From the NCBI GenBank assembly GCA_003956705.1, contig QZCP01000656.1, forward strand, positions 1-64,000: DNA of 64,000 nt, in the 5' to 3' direction. The position numbers were made by a program, and so were the translations under genes. Under the pieces are notes generated by a model that was not told where the DNA came from, ran no database searches, and worked only from the letters and a program-made list of their open reading frames with translations. Below, piece after piece: positions 1 through 9,900 of the stretch; positions within the stretch are counted from its first letter, which is position 1, and every line of letters starts with the position of its first letter. Source of the DNA: Brevipalpus yothersi (lineage: Eukaryota; Arthropoda; Arachnida; Trombidiformes; Tenuipalpidae).

Positions 1-65
<65 letters not shown>

Positions 66-66
66 G
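1..66. repeat. (CT)n microsatellite
   Basis: An almost pure CT dinucleotide run opens the window and probably continues beyond its left edge. It has no coding role. Reading frames through it encode only Ser-Leu repeats. Confidence 0.97.
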
Positions 67-493
67 AACTGAACTCATCATAACAAGTGAAATCAACCAC
101 TCAATAAGCTCACTCAAACCTGTCTTTGGCCATTATAATTCTTACTATTCCGGCTTGCAATTTTGTGGCAAAAACAATTCGAAAAAAAAAATTTAACACA
201 CTGTGTAAGCATGTCTAGACAATGTAAAAGTGTATTGTATATTCAGCGAAAAATATCGATAAAAATCTTCAATCACAGCGAGTTGTCACCACTTTTTATG
301 TCAAGCTTGACAAGTGATCTGAGAGAAAAAAAAGATTCTCGATACATCTTCCTTTTACCAGGAAATTGATAACGACTAGCAGCCTATGAATTTTATTATT
401 ATTATTAACGCATGGGAGAGGGGAAAGGAGAATGAGGTGTGAGGAGGGAAAAAAGGGGAGGCTAGAGTGGGAGGTGATTCCTTGATGGGCATA

Positions 494-499
494 TATAAA
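494..499 (+). promoter_or_regulatory. TATA box of the secreted proline-rich protein gene
   Basis: A TATAAA core inside an ATATATAAAA stretch lies about 230 bp before the start codon at 728. A TCAGAC initiator-like sequence about 25-30 bp further on would place transcription start near 520. The 5' UTR would then be about 200 nt. The rest of 67-490 shows no supported feature. Confidence 0.6.
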
Positions 500-727
500 A
501 ACGATTTTCCACTGGTTTTCAGACATCATTTCGGTGAAAAACGCCAAAGTAAGCCAATCATCGTTCACAGTGTTCACATTGTTCAAATTTTCACTCTCTC
601 ACTCAACAACACAAATTCAACAATTTTTTCTTGTTTGTTCTTGCCTATTGTGTGTTTCTATTGATTGTGTTCACCAGTTTTGTGAAAGTTGCTTGTGTTT
701 GAAATCAAAACTTTTTTAACACTCAAA

Positions 728-3031
728 ATGAAAGTTTTCGCTTGCATCGTTCTCCTATCGGTCAGCCTGTGTTTGGTCAACGGTGATATCAAGATTCGTC
801 GCCGACGTCAACTGGAGAAGGAAGAAGAACGCCATGAAGAGGTGATCATCAAGAATGGAAACAATGATACCGTCGAGGTTGATGTTGAGGAAGATGATGA
901 TGGACGAGATGTTCTCAAATTTTTCCTCGATGATCTTCCATTCCGCCGACCTTTGTATCCCATGATGTCCGATTTTGGCATAGATTTGGCTAGCCTTCTT
1001 ATTCGAATGCAACGTAAGGATTGCTCAGTTTTTTGAGGGGGAGAGGGTCTAATTGAAATCTCAAAAATTATCGTTAACATTTTTGTTAAATTACAGAAAT
1101 GGCCGAGATGGCAAATGCTTTCCAGAGTCGAATGAATGATCTCCCAGTGATTTCCAATGAAACAGATACTGAGAACATTGAGATCAATGGACGAAAATTC
1201 ATCAAAACTGTAAACACCGTCGTGAAGGGAGATAAAGATATGAAGGTAAGATATTGATGAGAATTCATTTTTCACATGAATCCGCTTCATGATTTGAAAA
1301 AATTCAGCCCAGTTTTGATTAATTTCGTCTGATACATGATGAAGTTTTTCTTGCTATGGGTCTATATCCTTACTACTGTTGGCTTTTAGGATTGCTAATT
1401 TCGCTGACAATATTAAATTTATTGTCAAAGGAAAAGTTAGCCTTCATCCATCAGCACTCTCTCCTCCTCACATACTCACACTTCATTAGAATTCAGCATG
1501 TAATATTCGAAACCAGAAAGCCTTGATCGATAATATTTGCCTACAAGATGATAATTATATGCTCTTGCTTGTCAGAAAATGCTCATCTCTCTCCACTCCC
1601 TTCGAATCACTTATGCTATTGAAATATCGTTCTTTGAAAATTTTCGCAAGATCTTGATCATAAAACTTGCTTCGATCATTAATGTGACGATGAAACAGCG
1701 AAAATTCCCTCTCTCTGTGAATATGAATGCTCAGTGGAGTTGAAATTCTTCTAGGAGCTTGTTATATTTTCTTTCTCTCCCTCTCTCTTTCTCTCATTTC
1801 ACATGAACTGATGAATGGAATAATGTGAAGCCAAAAATAAGACAAGGTCCTGATTATTCTTGACGTTTGCAAATTGAGAAATTTTTTGTTCTACCACTGA
1901 CATTTCATCATAGATCAGCTATTTGATTTTGAAAAGGTACTTTCCAGAGCTGTAATTTTGAAAAGTTTAGTCATCAACGAAGAGAGCAATTGTTAATGAT
2001 TGAGAGGATAATTTTCTTACTTTTTATTGATGGCAAAATCGGGGAGATTCAGAGGAATCGGATAAAATTGCTCGTTTTTTGTCGAAAACTTCACAATTGG
2101 GCAATAATTTGAAAATATTTTTTGCATCATTTTCTCTTTGCGAACTTTCTTTCGCATTGTTCATCTCACCAAACATCCCAATTATATGTTTTTGCATTTG
2201 ATCGTTATTTTTGTCTACAGATATCATTGCACACAATCACCTTGAGACCAGCTGATGGTGATGTTGAGGACAAGCCTGATCCCAATGAGTATGAGGTAGC
2301 TTCTTCAAATGATAAGAAATCTGATTCCGATGCAAAAAAGCCTGAGACTGAAGTGGAAGAAACTACTCCAAAATCGGAGAGCAAGCCTGAAAAAGATCAG
2401 CTGGAGAGAGAAACTCGACGACGAAAACGATGGGCCATGTGGTAAGAAGATTCTTCGACCCTCTTGACCAATTGTTCGAAACTGTTTTGAATCATCATCC
2501 TCAAAAAATCCAAAATTGATTATCAGCACACAACAGAATTGCGAATCTCATGTAAATTCCAAGATGTTACCTCTGTTGGAGATGAGACAAAATCAAGGAG
2601 ATGCCGATTCAGCGGTTGATGGTGTCACTCCTCCTTCCGATATTTTACCATGGGAAGAAGACCTATTTCCATCACCTCCACCACCCACTTCACCTCCTCC
2701 ACCATCTTCATCTCCATCACCTCCAACCACACCTTCTCCACTTACTACGAGCCCACCGAAACAACCGACCATTCCGGTAGTTCAACCAACTCCCCCACCA
2801 CCTATACAACCACAACCGCAACCACCGCTACCACCCACGAATCCAACATTTCCTGCCATACCAATACCTGGACCAATATTTCCAATTCCGCAACAACCTA
2901 ACTATCCAAATCAGGACTCTATTTTCAATTTAAGACCAGCAGAAGGTCCTAAGTTCGATCCGTATTGGCCTCCCTTTCCTCCTCGATTTTATCCATCATT
3001 TGTGCCACAAAGATATAGACTGTTGGTTTAG
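728..3031 (+). CDS. Secreted acidic/proline-rich protein (4 exons)
   Basis: No family recognised. Exons 728-1013, 1097-1245, 2221-2441 and 2527-3031 have GT-AG borders and agree in phase, giving 386 aa. The start is the ATG that opens a clear signal peptide (hydrophobic core VFACIVLLSVSLCLV, cut probably after NG). The mature protein then has four regions: a basic RRRR patch; an acidic segment (VDVEEDDD); a Lys/Glu/Asp-rich spacer ending in a polybasic RRRKR site; and a proline-rich C-terminal domain of about 130 residues with SPPPP and QPQP runs. The polybasic site may be cut by a proprotein convertase (inference). Reading through intron 3 would end the protein at a TAA right after the polybasic site, whereas splicing makes a TGC codon. 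An AATAAA lies at 3075-3080. It could be a cuticle, silk-like, salivary or matrix protein; the sequence does not decide. Confidence 0.8.
1246..2220 (+). other. Intron 2 of the secreted protein gene (975 bp)
   Basis: A non-coding intron with donor AAG|gtaaga and acceptor ttgtctacag. It holds a short interrupted CT-rich patch near 1770-1795. I see nothing else in it. Confidence 0.75.
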
Positions 3032-3261
3032 AAAAAAAGCCAATTGGCAACAGAGGGCTCATTCAATATATCTTAATAAAGAGTCTGCAATTAATGAACT
3101 TTTGGCTGTTTGTCTTTTTTTAAAAGTGACCCTCTGAGGTCATTTTTTAGTTAAAATGTATGAATAATTAATGTTACACGTTAAGCGGACAGTTATGCAG
3201 AGAGTTACATTTCTCTTCTTTGGCAGTTGAATAATTGCAAATTAATTTTTTGACTTTTGAG

Positions 3262-4624
3262 CTATTGATCTATGATAAGATTGCGAGCATGTAGAGGGGT
3301 GAGCATCAGCTCGAACATGGCGTTTTTCAAGTTTGCACCCCTCAAATTGGCCTCATGTAGATCACTTCCAGATAGATCACAATTTTCGAGATCAGCTCCA
3401 GCTAATGTTGCTCCTTTTAGATCACAGTTTTGAAGATTTGCATTCTTCAAGGTGGCTACACGTAGATTGACATTACACATTTGACTACCTTCCAAGCAAG
3501 CTCCTTTCAGATTTACACCTTCCATGTTCGCTTGTTTTCCAAGCGGATCTTCCATACGAGCAGTTCTCAGGTTAGCTCCTTCCATATTAGCACATACCTT
3601 TTGAGAGGAGAATTGAAAATATATCAAGATCGGAAGCTTATCGAAAAATTGTACCTACCATCTTCACTCCATACAAAACTGCACTCTCCATATTGCTTCC
3701 GGAAAGATCACATCTCTCTAAGCAGCAGTAACTTAAATTAGCACCTTGCAGGTTAGCACCACGAAGTATTGCGTATTTGAAATTAATATGACGAAGATCT
3801 AGACGAGATAAATCAGCTCCAGCCAGATTGATACCTTGAAAACGAAGTTCTGCATTGAATGCTGTGCTTATTAGAGCATCAATAACATCTCGCCGGGTTA
3901 AAGGAATAGCATTCACATCGGGAGAAGGAGTCTCTTCGTTGACGATCATATTTTCCAACAGCTGGATGAGTGATGTGATTCCATAAAATTTGGCCTCTTC
4001 AAGAACGCCACGAGGGCTCATATTACGATCCATAATGAGTTGTCCATGACGTAGGTATCCTAAAATTGGTCCAAAATATTCCGGACTACGATCAATAAGA
4101 TATGCTCCATTTGAATCGCGTAAGCTAGGTAAAACAAAGGATGGATCACAGGCGAACATTCGAGACAGCATAGAATTTGGTTCCTTTACAACGAGTGTAC
4201 TTCTTGTGGTACTGAAAATTTTTCCTCCAACATTTAAGCTAACCCAATCAGAGGAAGAGGTGCTAGTTGATTTGAGAGCCATTTCATTGGTCCTTGCTGC
4301 AGATGAACCAACACAATTGTAGTGTTTCTCATCCACAGAGACAAACGGTTCACCACCAGAAATATACAAAATATCGTCATCTCTGATCAACTGGACATCA
4401 TCTATTTCCCCACCCTTCGGAGTGAACGCTCTTGATGCCTTCATATTTAGCTTTCGAGAGGCATCCTTGAGTAATTCTTGCATAGAATGAGTAACCATGA
4501 TTACCTATTGAGAATCAAGCGAAACAATACACAATTGAGATAATCGAGCCAATTGTGGTCAATCGAATTTACCTACCTTCCCATCGACTTGATAACCATT
4601 TCTGAAGATGACTACACGACGCAT
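3262..4624 (-). CDS. KCTD9: KCTD9-like BTB/pentapeptide-repeat protein (3 exons)
   Basis: The protein is built from exons 4577-4624 (MRRVVIFRNGYQVDGK), 3659-4504 and 3262-3597, all phase 0, giving 409 aa (vertebrate KCTD9 is about 389). The N-terminal ~90 residues match the KHA/ubiquitin-like head of KCTD9, including the IRDDDILY segment. A BTB/T1 domain begins at DWVSLNVGGKIF (about residue 107). About 30 A(N/D)LxxCDL-type pentapeptide repeats follow, forming a right-handed beta-helix. The C-terminal EEMLTPLH-like ending of the family is present as FELMLTPLH. KCTD9 proteins are described as CUL3 ubiquitin-ligase adaptors; that role is family knowledge. The gene is convergent with the secreted protein gene (230 bp between stop codons). 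The first intron is 72 bp and the second 61 bp. Confidence 0.95.
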
Positions 4625-5121
4625 GATGATCGTAAAAATTAAATTAAGCAGATATAATAAGCAATCACAATTATTTTCGAGAGATAAAATATAAACTTCC
4701 TCCGTGGCAAATCAAAGAGTATTATTAACACGGCTAGTCATTTAAGCAACTGACTCGAGAAGAATATAAATTATATCAACTCAGGCAACAAAAATTGGTT
4801 CCAATTGACTTAGTATCAAACATATATTTCGAATAAATTGATGATTGATTTTAAACAGCTCACACTTAAAAGCTCTAAAAATGGTTCATCCAGAAATCAT
4901 CTGTATTGTTGACATTTTCAACACCGATCTGGGTGTCTATGGTGATTCATCACTGACAACAGTGGAAGTAGATCATGGTTCTGGCATCGAAGGTCAATGA
5001 TCGAATCGGCATCACGATTTAAACAAGCTCGATATTACACCGGAATGGAAAGGATTTTCGGATTTTAGTAAAATTTTCCAAAAATTCAGAAAAAGCAAAT
5101 GTTTATCAAGTTCAAGCTGTT
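4625..5121. other. Spacer between KCTD9 and the retroelement
   Basis: This should contain the KCTD9 promoter and the 3' end of the retroelement. A 39-codon ATG frame at 4881-5000 (+) has no recognisable product and no support. I see no clear target-site duplication or terminal repeat by eye. Confidence 0.4.
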
Positions 5122-5222
5122 TTTATTGTATAATAGAGTGTTATGTAAAAGAGTAACATGAATAGATTCTTGTCTTCTGTTTAGACTTGCCTCATATTCA
5201 TGATCAAAGAAAAGAAAGAATT

Positions 5223-5789
5223 TTAGTATATTGATTTCCTTATCCTCTTTATGGGGCTAGATGTTGGAGTCGGCGGTAAATATGATTCATCATGATTATC
5301 TTCACTGTCCGAAACTGTCAGATCAAATGGTTTTGGCAATAGCGGATGATTAGTCCTGGGGCATTTGTTATTCAAAAGATTGAGTTCATCAAAACGAGGA
5401 ACATAGTAGCTTGGGTTCACCACCATGCATTCCATAGAGTTTACATGCTGTATCCACTTTATTCCACTCGAGATGTTAGCTGAACACAATTTGCACCATC
5501 GACTTTTGTTAACCCCTTTCAGGATTGACCAGTGATCAAGAACCACAATGTTTCCTCTGTACCCTACTATGGCACCATTTTCATTGATATTCAAACTTTT
5601 AATGGTACCCATCAATTGATCTATCGATTTGGCAAGCTTACCAAATTGAAAACTAATCGGTGCACGAAGAAATAGATCATTTACTTTAAGATGAGCACTC
5701 ATTGGGAATTTGTTGTATTGTCTGTTACAGGCCAAATTGAAGTCATAATAAGTCTTTTTGATGTAATCACAAAAGGGATCATGGCTCAT
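5223..5789 (-). CDS. Retroelement third ORF: small C2HC-motif protein
   Basis: 188 aa, starting 46 nt after the stop of the second ORF. No family recognised. A candidate zinc-binding site C99-x2-C102-x12-H115-x5-C121 lies in WCKLC...WIQHVNSMEC. Upstream is a compact, probably folded region (residues 30-95) and downstream a PxLPKPFDL segment. The tail is acidic/Ser-rich (DSEDNHDES), then SP-rich, and ends in a basic KRIRK cluster that could be a nuclear localisation signal. Base composition and strand match the two upstream ORFs and there is no separate promoter, so it is read as part of the same polycistronic unit. The alternative is a small host gene that happens to lie here. Confidence 0.65.
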   Translation of the reverse strand: MSHDPFCDYIKKTYYDFNLACNRQYNKFPMSAHLKVNDLFLRAPISFQFGKLAKSIDQLMGTIKSLNINENGAIVGYRGNIVVLDHWSILKGVNKSRWCKLCSANISSGIKWIQHVNSMECMVVNPSYYVPRFDELNLLNNKCPRTNHPLLPKPFDLTVSDSEDNHDESYLPPTPTSSPIKRIRKSIY

Positions 5790-5835
5790 CTTAGTTTGTT
5801 GTAGTATTTGAACAAGATGAGTCAGATGTATTAAC

Positions 5836-6990
5836 TTATGACTTTTGGGTTGGAATTTTAGGGAGTATCTGTGAGAGCGTTTTTGATGGTATAGCTCTGA
5901 GCTTTTTGAACATTGCTAATGCCTCAAGCTTCTCGGCTTCTTTCGTTTTTTCAATGAGCTCATCAACTACCTCCTCCGAAAATTCAATATCAGGATCTAA
6001 TAGTTGGGCAAGATACTCCTTGGCCTTATCAGTAACGGGAGCTTCATCTGGTAACGCTCTTCCGATAATTGCCTCAACTTCATCACAGGATATGGATGTT
6101 TGTTGGCTATTACTTGCTTGAGGGCTAGTGTTACTAATCGGTTCGGTTTCTTGTCGACTTGATAGAGCGTCTGAAGGATCTCCTCCTGCCTCTTCAGGAT
6201 TCGACATGCGATCTCTTTCATCTCCAGTCTTTTCTCTAGCAGACTCATTATCATTATTTCTACCAGATTTTTGCTTTCTATGGCTCTCATTTCCTGTCTC
6301 ATGCTCAATAATGTTTGTGTTCTGGGAAGTAGATCTATTCTCATTACTTTCCTTCCTCTTATAGGACCAACTATTTCGACTTTCTCTTCTTCTCTCATAG
6401 CTTCTTGTTTCTCTATCTCTCGATCTTTCTGGAGCTCTCTCTCTATCTCTGTAAGATCTATCTTCTCCTCGTCGTTGATCTCTTCTATCATCGTATGTTT
6501 TATAACTATATTCACGTCCTCGCTCTCTTCCATAGCTCTTTTTCTCTTCTGATCTAATTCTCTCTGAATTGCTTTCAAATCTTCGAGAAGACTCATTTCG
6601 ACTCCTTATCGAGGCAGAATTAGAAACTCCAACACTCACCTTCTTATTTGCTCTCCTTCGTCTAGGGTTGGGCCGATATTTCTTCTGAGGCTTAATGGTT
6701 ACCTCAGTAGTGGTTTTAGCTGGGGTCACCACACCTTGGTTATTCTGTTGGGGATAAACCAAAGAATTCAGTCCAGAACTTGTAGATTGCACTATTTGCT
6801 GTGGTATGGACTGTACTGCTGGATGCACAAGCTGAATAGGATTAGAAAAATTTTGTGGGAAGAGACTTTGATTTATTGGTGCTGAATTGAATGGGAATTG
6901 TGTGAATTGAGGATATTGAAATGGAATAGATATAGAGAGAGGTACAGGCATTGGCATGGGTACAGGAACTTGGAACATATAATTATTCAT
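5836..6990 (-). CDS. Retroelement second ORF: RS/RE-rich, RNA-binding-like protein
   Basis: 384 aa, starting at the ATG that shares ATGA with the stop of the EN-RT ORF. No homologue recognised. Residues 1-90 are Pro/Gln/Asn/Phe-rich (repeated PMPMPVP, then NQSLFPQNF-like segments). About 95-270 is strongly basic and mixed charge with RRRR, many RS, RE, RD and YERRR steps, resembling SR-type splicing or RNA-packaging proteins. About 295-384 is acidic and predicted helical (EVVDELIEKTKEAEKLEALAM). By position and composition it may replace the ORF1/gag nucleic-acid chaperone that LINEs normally encode upstream (inference). Its coding region also contains a second 199-codon ATG frame. No zinc knuckle or RRM is visible. 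Confidence 0.75.
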   Translation of the reverse strand: MNNYMFQVPVPMPMPVPLSISIPFQYPQFTQFPFNSAPINQSLFPQNFSNPIQLVHPAVQSIPQQIVQSTSSGLNSLVYPQQNNQGVVTPAKTTTEVTIKPQKKYRPNPRRRRANKKVSVGVSNSASIRSRNESSRRFESNSERIRSEEKKSYGRERGREYSYKTYDDRRDQRRGEDRSYRDRERAPERSRDRETRSYERRRESRNSWSYKRKESNENRSTSQNTNIIEHETGNESHRKQKSGRNNDNESAREKTGDERDRMSNPEEAGGDPSDALSSRQETEPISNTSPQASNSQQTSISCDEVEAIIGRALPDEAPVTDKAKEYLAQLLDPDIEFSEEVVDELIEKTKEAEKLEALAMFKKLRAIPSKTLSQILPKIPTQKS

Positions 6991-9900
6991 TTTTCACTAG
7001 TGACCGCCTGAATACAGCTCCTGAAATGATAGCCAAGTCTAACAATTTCATGTAGACTCTTGAAACATTTCATTAGCGCCATCTCGTCAGGCTCATCAAT
7101 TCCAAAATCATATTTTGGAAGATGTTCACATGGAGATATAAGGACCTGAGTAGTATTGAATTTTATATTGCATTTACGGCAGATAATCTCAGATTTTCCC
7201 CTAGTTTCACGCCATGCACCAGCCAGAGTTGCAATTGCCATCAAATCTTGATTTCTCATACAATCCCATTTTATTGGCATGAATCTGTAAGCATGTAGCA
7301 TCTTCTCAGCCATATTAATATCTTTAGAAGCTTCTTCTTTGTGCTTTTGAACTGCCAAGTGATGATAATAATGCTTATTTGGGAATGCTGTGTTACGTGG
7401 TATTGTCTTGGTTAAATTCTTTGAAATGATGAACGTTTTTCTTTCTCTTTTCACAAAAACCCATTTACAGTTGTAACGTAGCATTTCAAGATCAAGATTG
7501 GTCCAGTATTTCGGTCTAGATAATCGTAAAGCCAATCCTTTATCGGCTTCAATTACAATTTCCTTATCCGCAAATATCTTGAAATTATCCTTCAAACTTA
7601 CATACAGGGCATAACACAAATCCTCAAGATAGGCGAGAGTTGGTGCCCAAAAACAGAAATAATAATTTTTTGGAACATCAAGCTTGACTTCTATCTTAAA
7701 CCATTGATCAATGTCTGTTCTTTTCCGCCAGTACTTGATATTCGGATGAATATCACCATCATCCCATCTAGTAATTGGAGATTCTATTGACGATAAATTC
7801 CATTGAATTTTATTGTCAACAGTTGCAATCCCATAGATCAATGGATCCGGTGGTTTTGCTGGCAATCTAGATCGTAAGTTGTTAGTTGAGCGTCTTAGAA
7901 GATATTTCGTAACGGTCTGATCAATGATTACATCTAAGGGCCACTTTTCCAACATGAAATACATCAGATTTCTACTCAAATTTCGTTTCAGATTCATTGT
8001 TTGTATGACAATGCCTCCAATTATCAATTGTGCGTTTTCACAGTGACTCTGAAAAGTTTTCCAGGGAAGCATGATGCGTTCAATCATTCCATAATAGTTA
8101 TATGTACCATCAATTATAGACGTAAGTAAGATATGAGCCCAAGGTATTTTGAGTCCTTGTATGTTATCAGAATAAGCAGTAAGAATGTTTCCTTTTAGTT
8201 TAAGAGCATTACTCAACTCATCACTTGTCCAGAAAGTACTTTTCATGAACCTCGTTGTGGAATTAAGAAATTTGAAATTAATTCCAAGTACTTTACCTTC
8301 CCGCTTAATATCAATCGCCTTTTCTTGAATTCTGAAACTCTTATTGAATGCTTTCCATCTTGAGAAGTGATCATCACCACAGCAGATGATAGTAGCGGAT
8401 GATTTAATGGGATTGACTTCCAAATTTCCCAGTCTCAACACTTTCACCAGTAATTGTACTCTTTTCTCAGCAACTGACCATATCTGGCTTGGTTTACTAC
8501 CATGTCCATCAGGACATTTGATGATGATATTGGCATCATCTGCAAAGAGCAAAAATCTGAAATTCTCATCTTCCAGAAAGTTAATACATGTAGTGCTCAA
8601 AGCAAAAGCTATTGGCCCAATAAAACTTCCTTGTGGGCATCCAGTATGATGTTCCTTCCACTTTCTCTGGCCATTGATCTCAATATACGAACATCTGTTC
8701 TTGATATGTTGTATTACTGTGTTGATCATCATATCATGAACACCAGCTTTTTCCAAACCCAGCCTAATGAGTTTAAAATTGATCTTTTCAAACGCTTCGC
8801 TTAAGTCTAAGGACAATAGGATAGCTGGAAATGTTCCATCCAATTCATCAATAATCTCTTTGAACCGAGCAAACAGATCACATATATTTCTGTCTGGGAG
8901 AAATGCAAATTGATAAGCTATGTCAGCTTTGATGATTTCAAGCAGATTGATGTAAATGATGAGATCAAATAATCGATACAGTGGATGCATAATTGCAAGT
9001 GGGCGCATCTTTTTACCACATGATTTTGGTATGAGTACTGTTCTTGACTTTTTAATCACACCAGGTGTATATCCATGAGATAAGCAAATCATCGCGTACT
9101 CAACAATTTTCGACGCATGATGTTCCATTAAGACACTTAGACTTTTACAGTAGATGTAATCCTCATATTGACAGATCTTTTTGCCAATCTTCTGCTTCAC
9201 CTTCCTTATCGTTGTCTCTAAATCAACTTTCAATTCCAAAGAGAGTTCATTATCATAGGTATCGGAGCTAGGTGGCTCATTCAGTGAATATTCATCTGCA
9301 ATACCAAGCGTATATTTAGCAAGGAAATTTTCAGCTTTATCTTTATCAATACTGTGTACTTTTTTGAAGAATTCCATTCCAACATGTTTTTTAATCGCCC
9401 ACCATGGGCCTTCACTTTTGACTTTATCTCTAATCCAAAATCTATTGGAACATCTCCTTATCCAGTGAATTTTTCTGTTCACTGTTTTAAGTTGATCTGT
9501 ATTAGTATTGAACGAATCAATTTGGCCTGATCTACTATTCTTCTTGATCAATTTTGCAAGAATTTGCCTCTTCTTTCGAAGACACACAGGGATATTTCTC
9601 CTAAAGTTCTTAGTGTAGAACCACTTTAGTGCTTTTTGATTGATATCATTTAGTATTTGCTCAATTTTAGCAGCTTTTTCATCAGCATCATCACGACCAT
9701 TCCATTTACCATTTAGGAAATCCAAATTCGCATTAGCAGCATTAGCATTAAGGTTTCTGGAAGAGATGTTCCTAAAACTGAGTGGTTTTTTGAAGTCAAG
9801 AGTAACTGAAATCAATCGATGATCACTCCGTTCTATATGATATGTTTTACTACCAATCATTTTCTTGGCAGTGTAATAATCAGAACATATCATGTCAATC

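Noticed and set aside
808..1290. 160-codon minus-strand frame across the secreted protein exons
   Set aside because: Mirror of the plus-strand coding exons; splice sites and signal peptide are on the plus strand.
4881..5000. 39-aa ATG frame between KCTD9 and the retroelement
   Set aside because: No signal peptide, domain or promoter. The length is within what chance gives.
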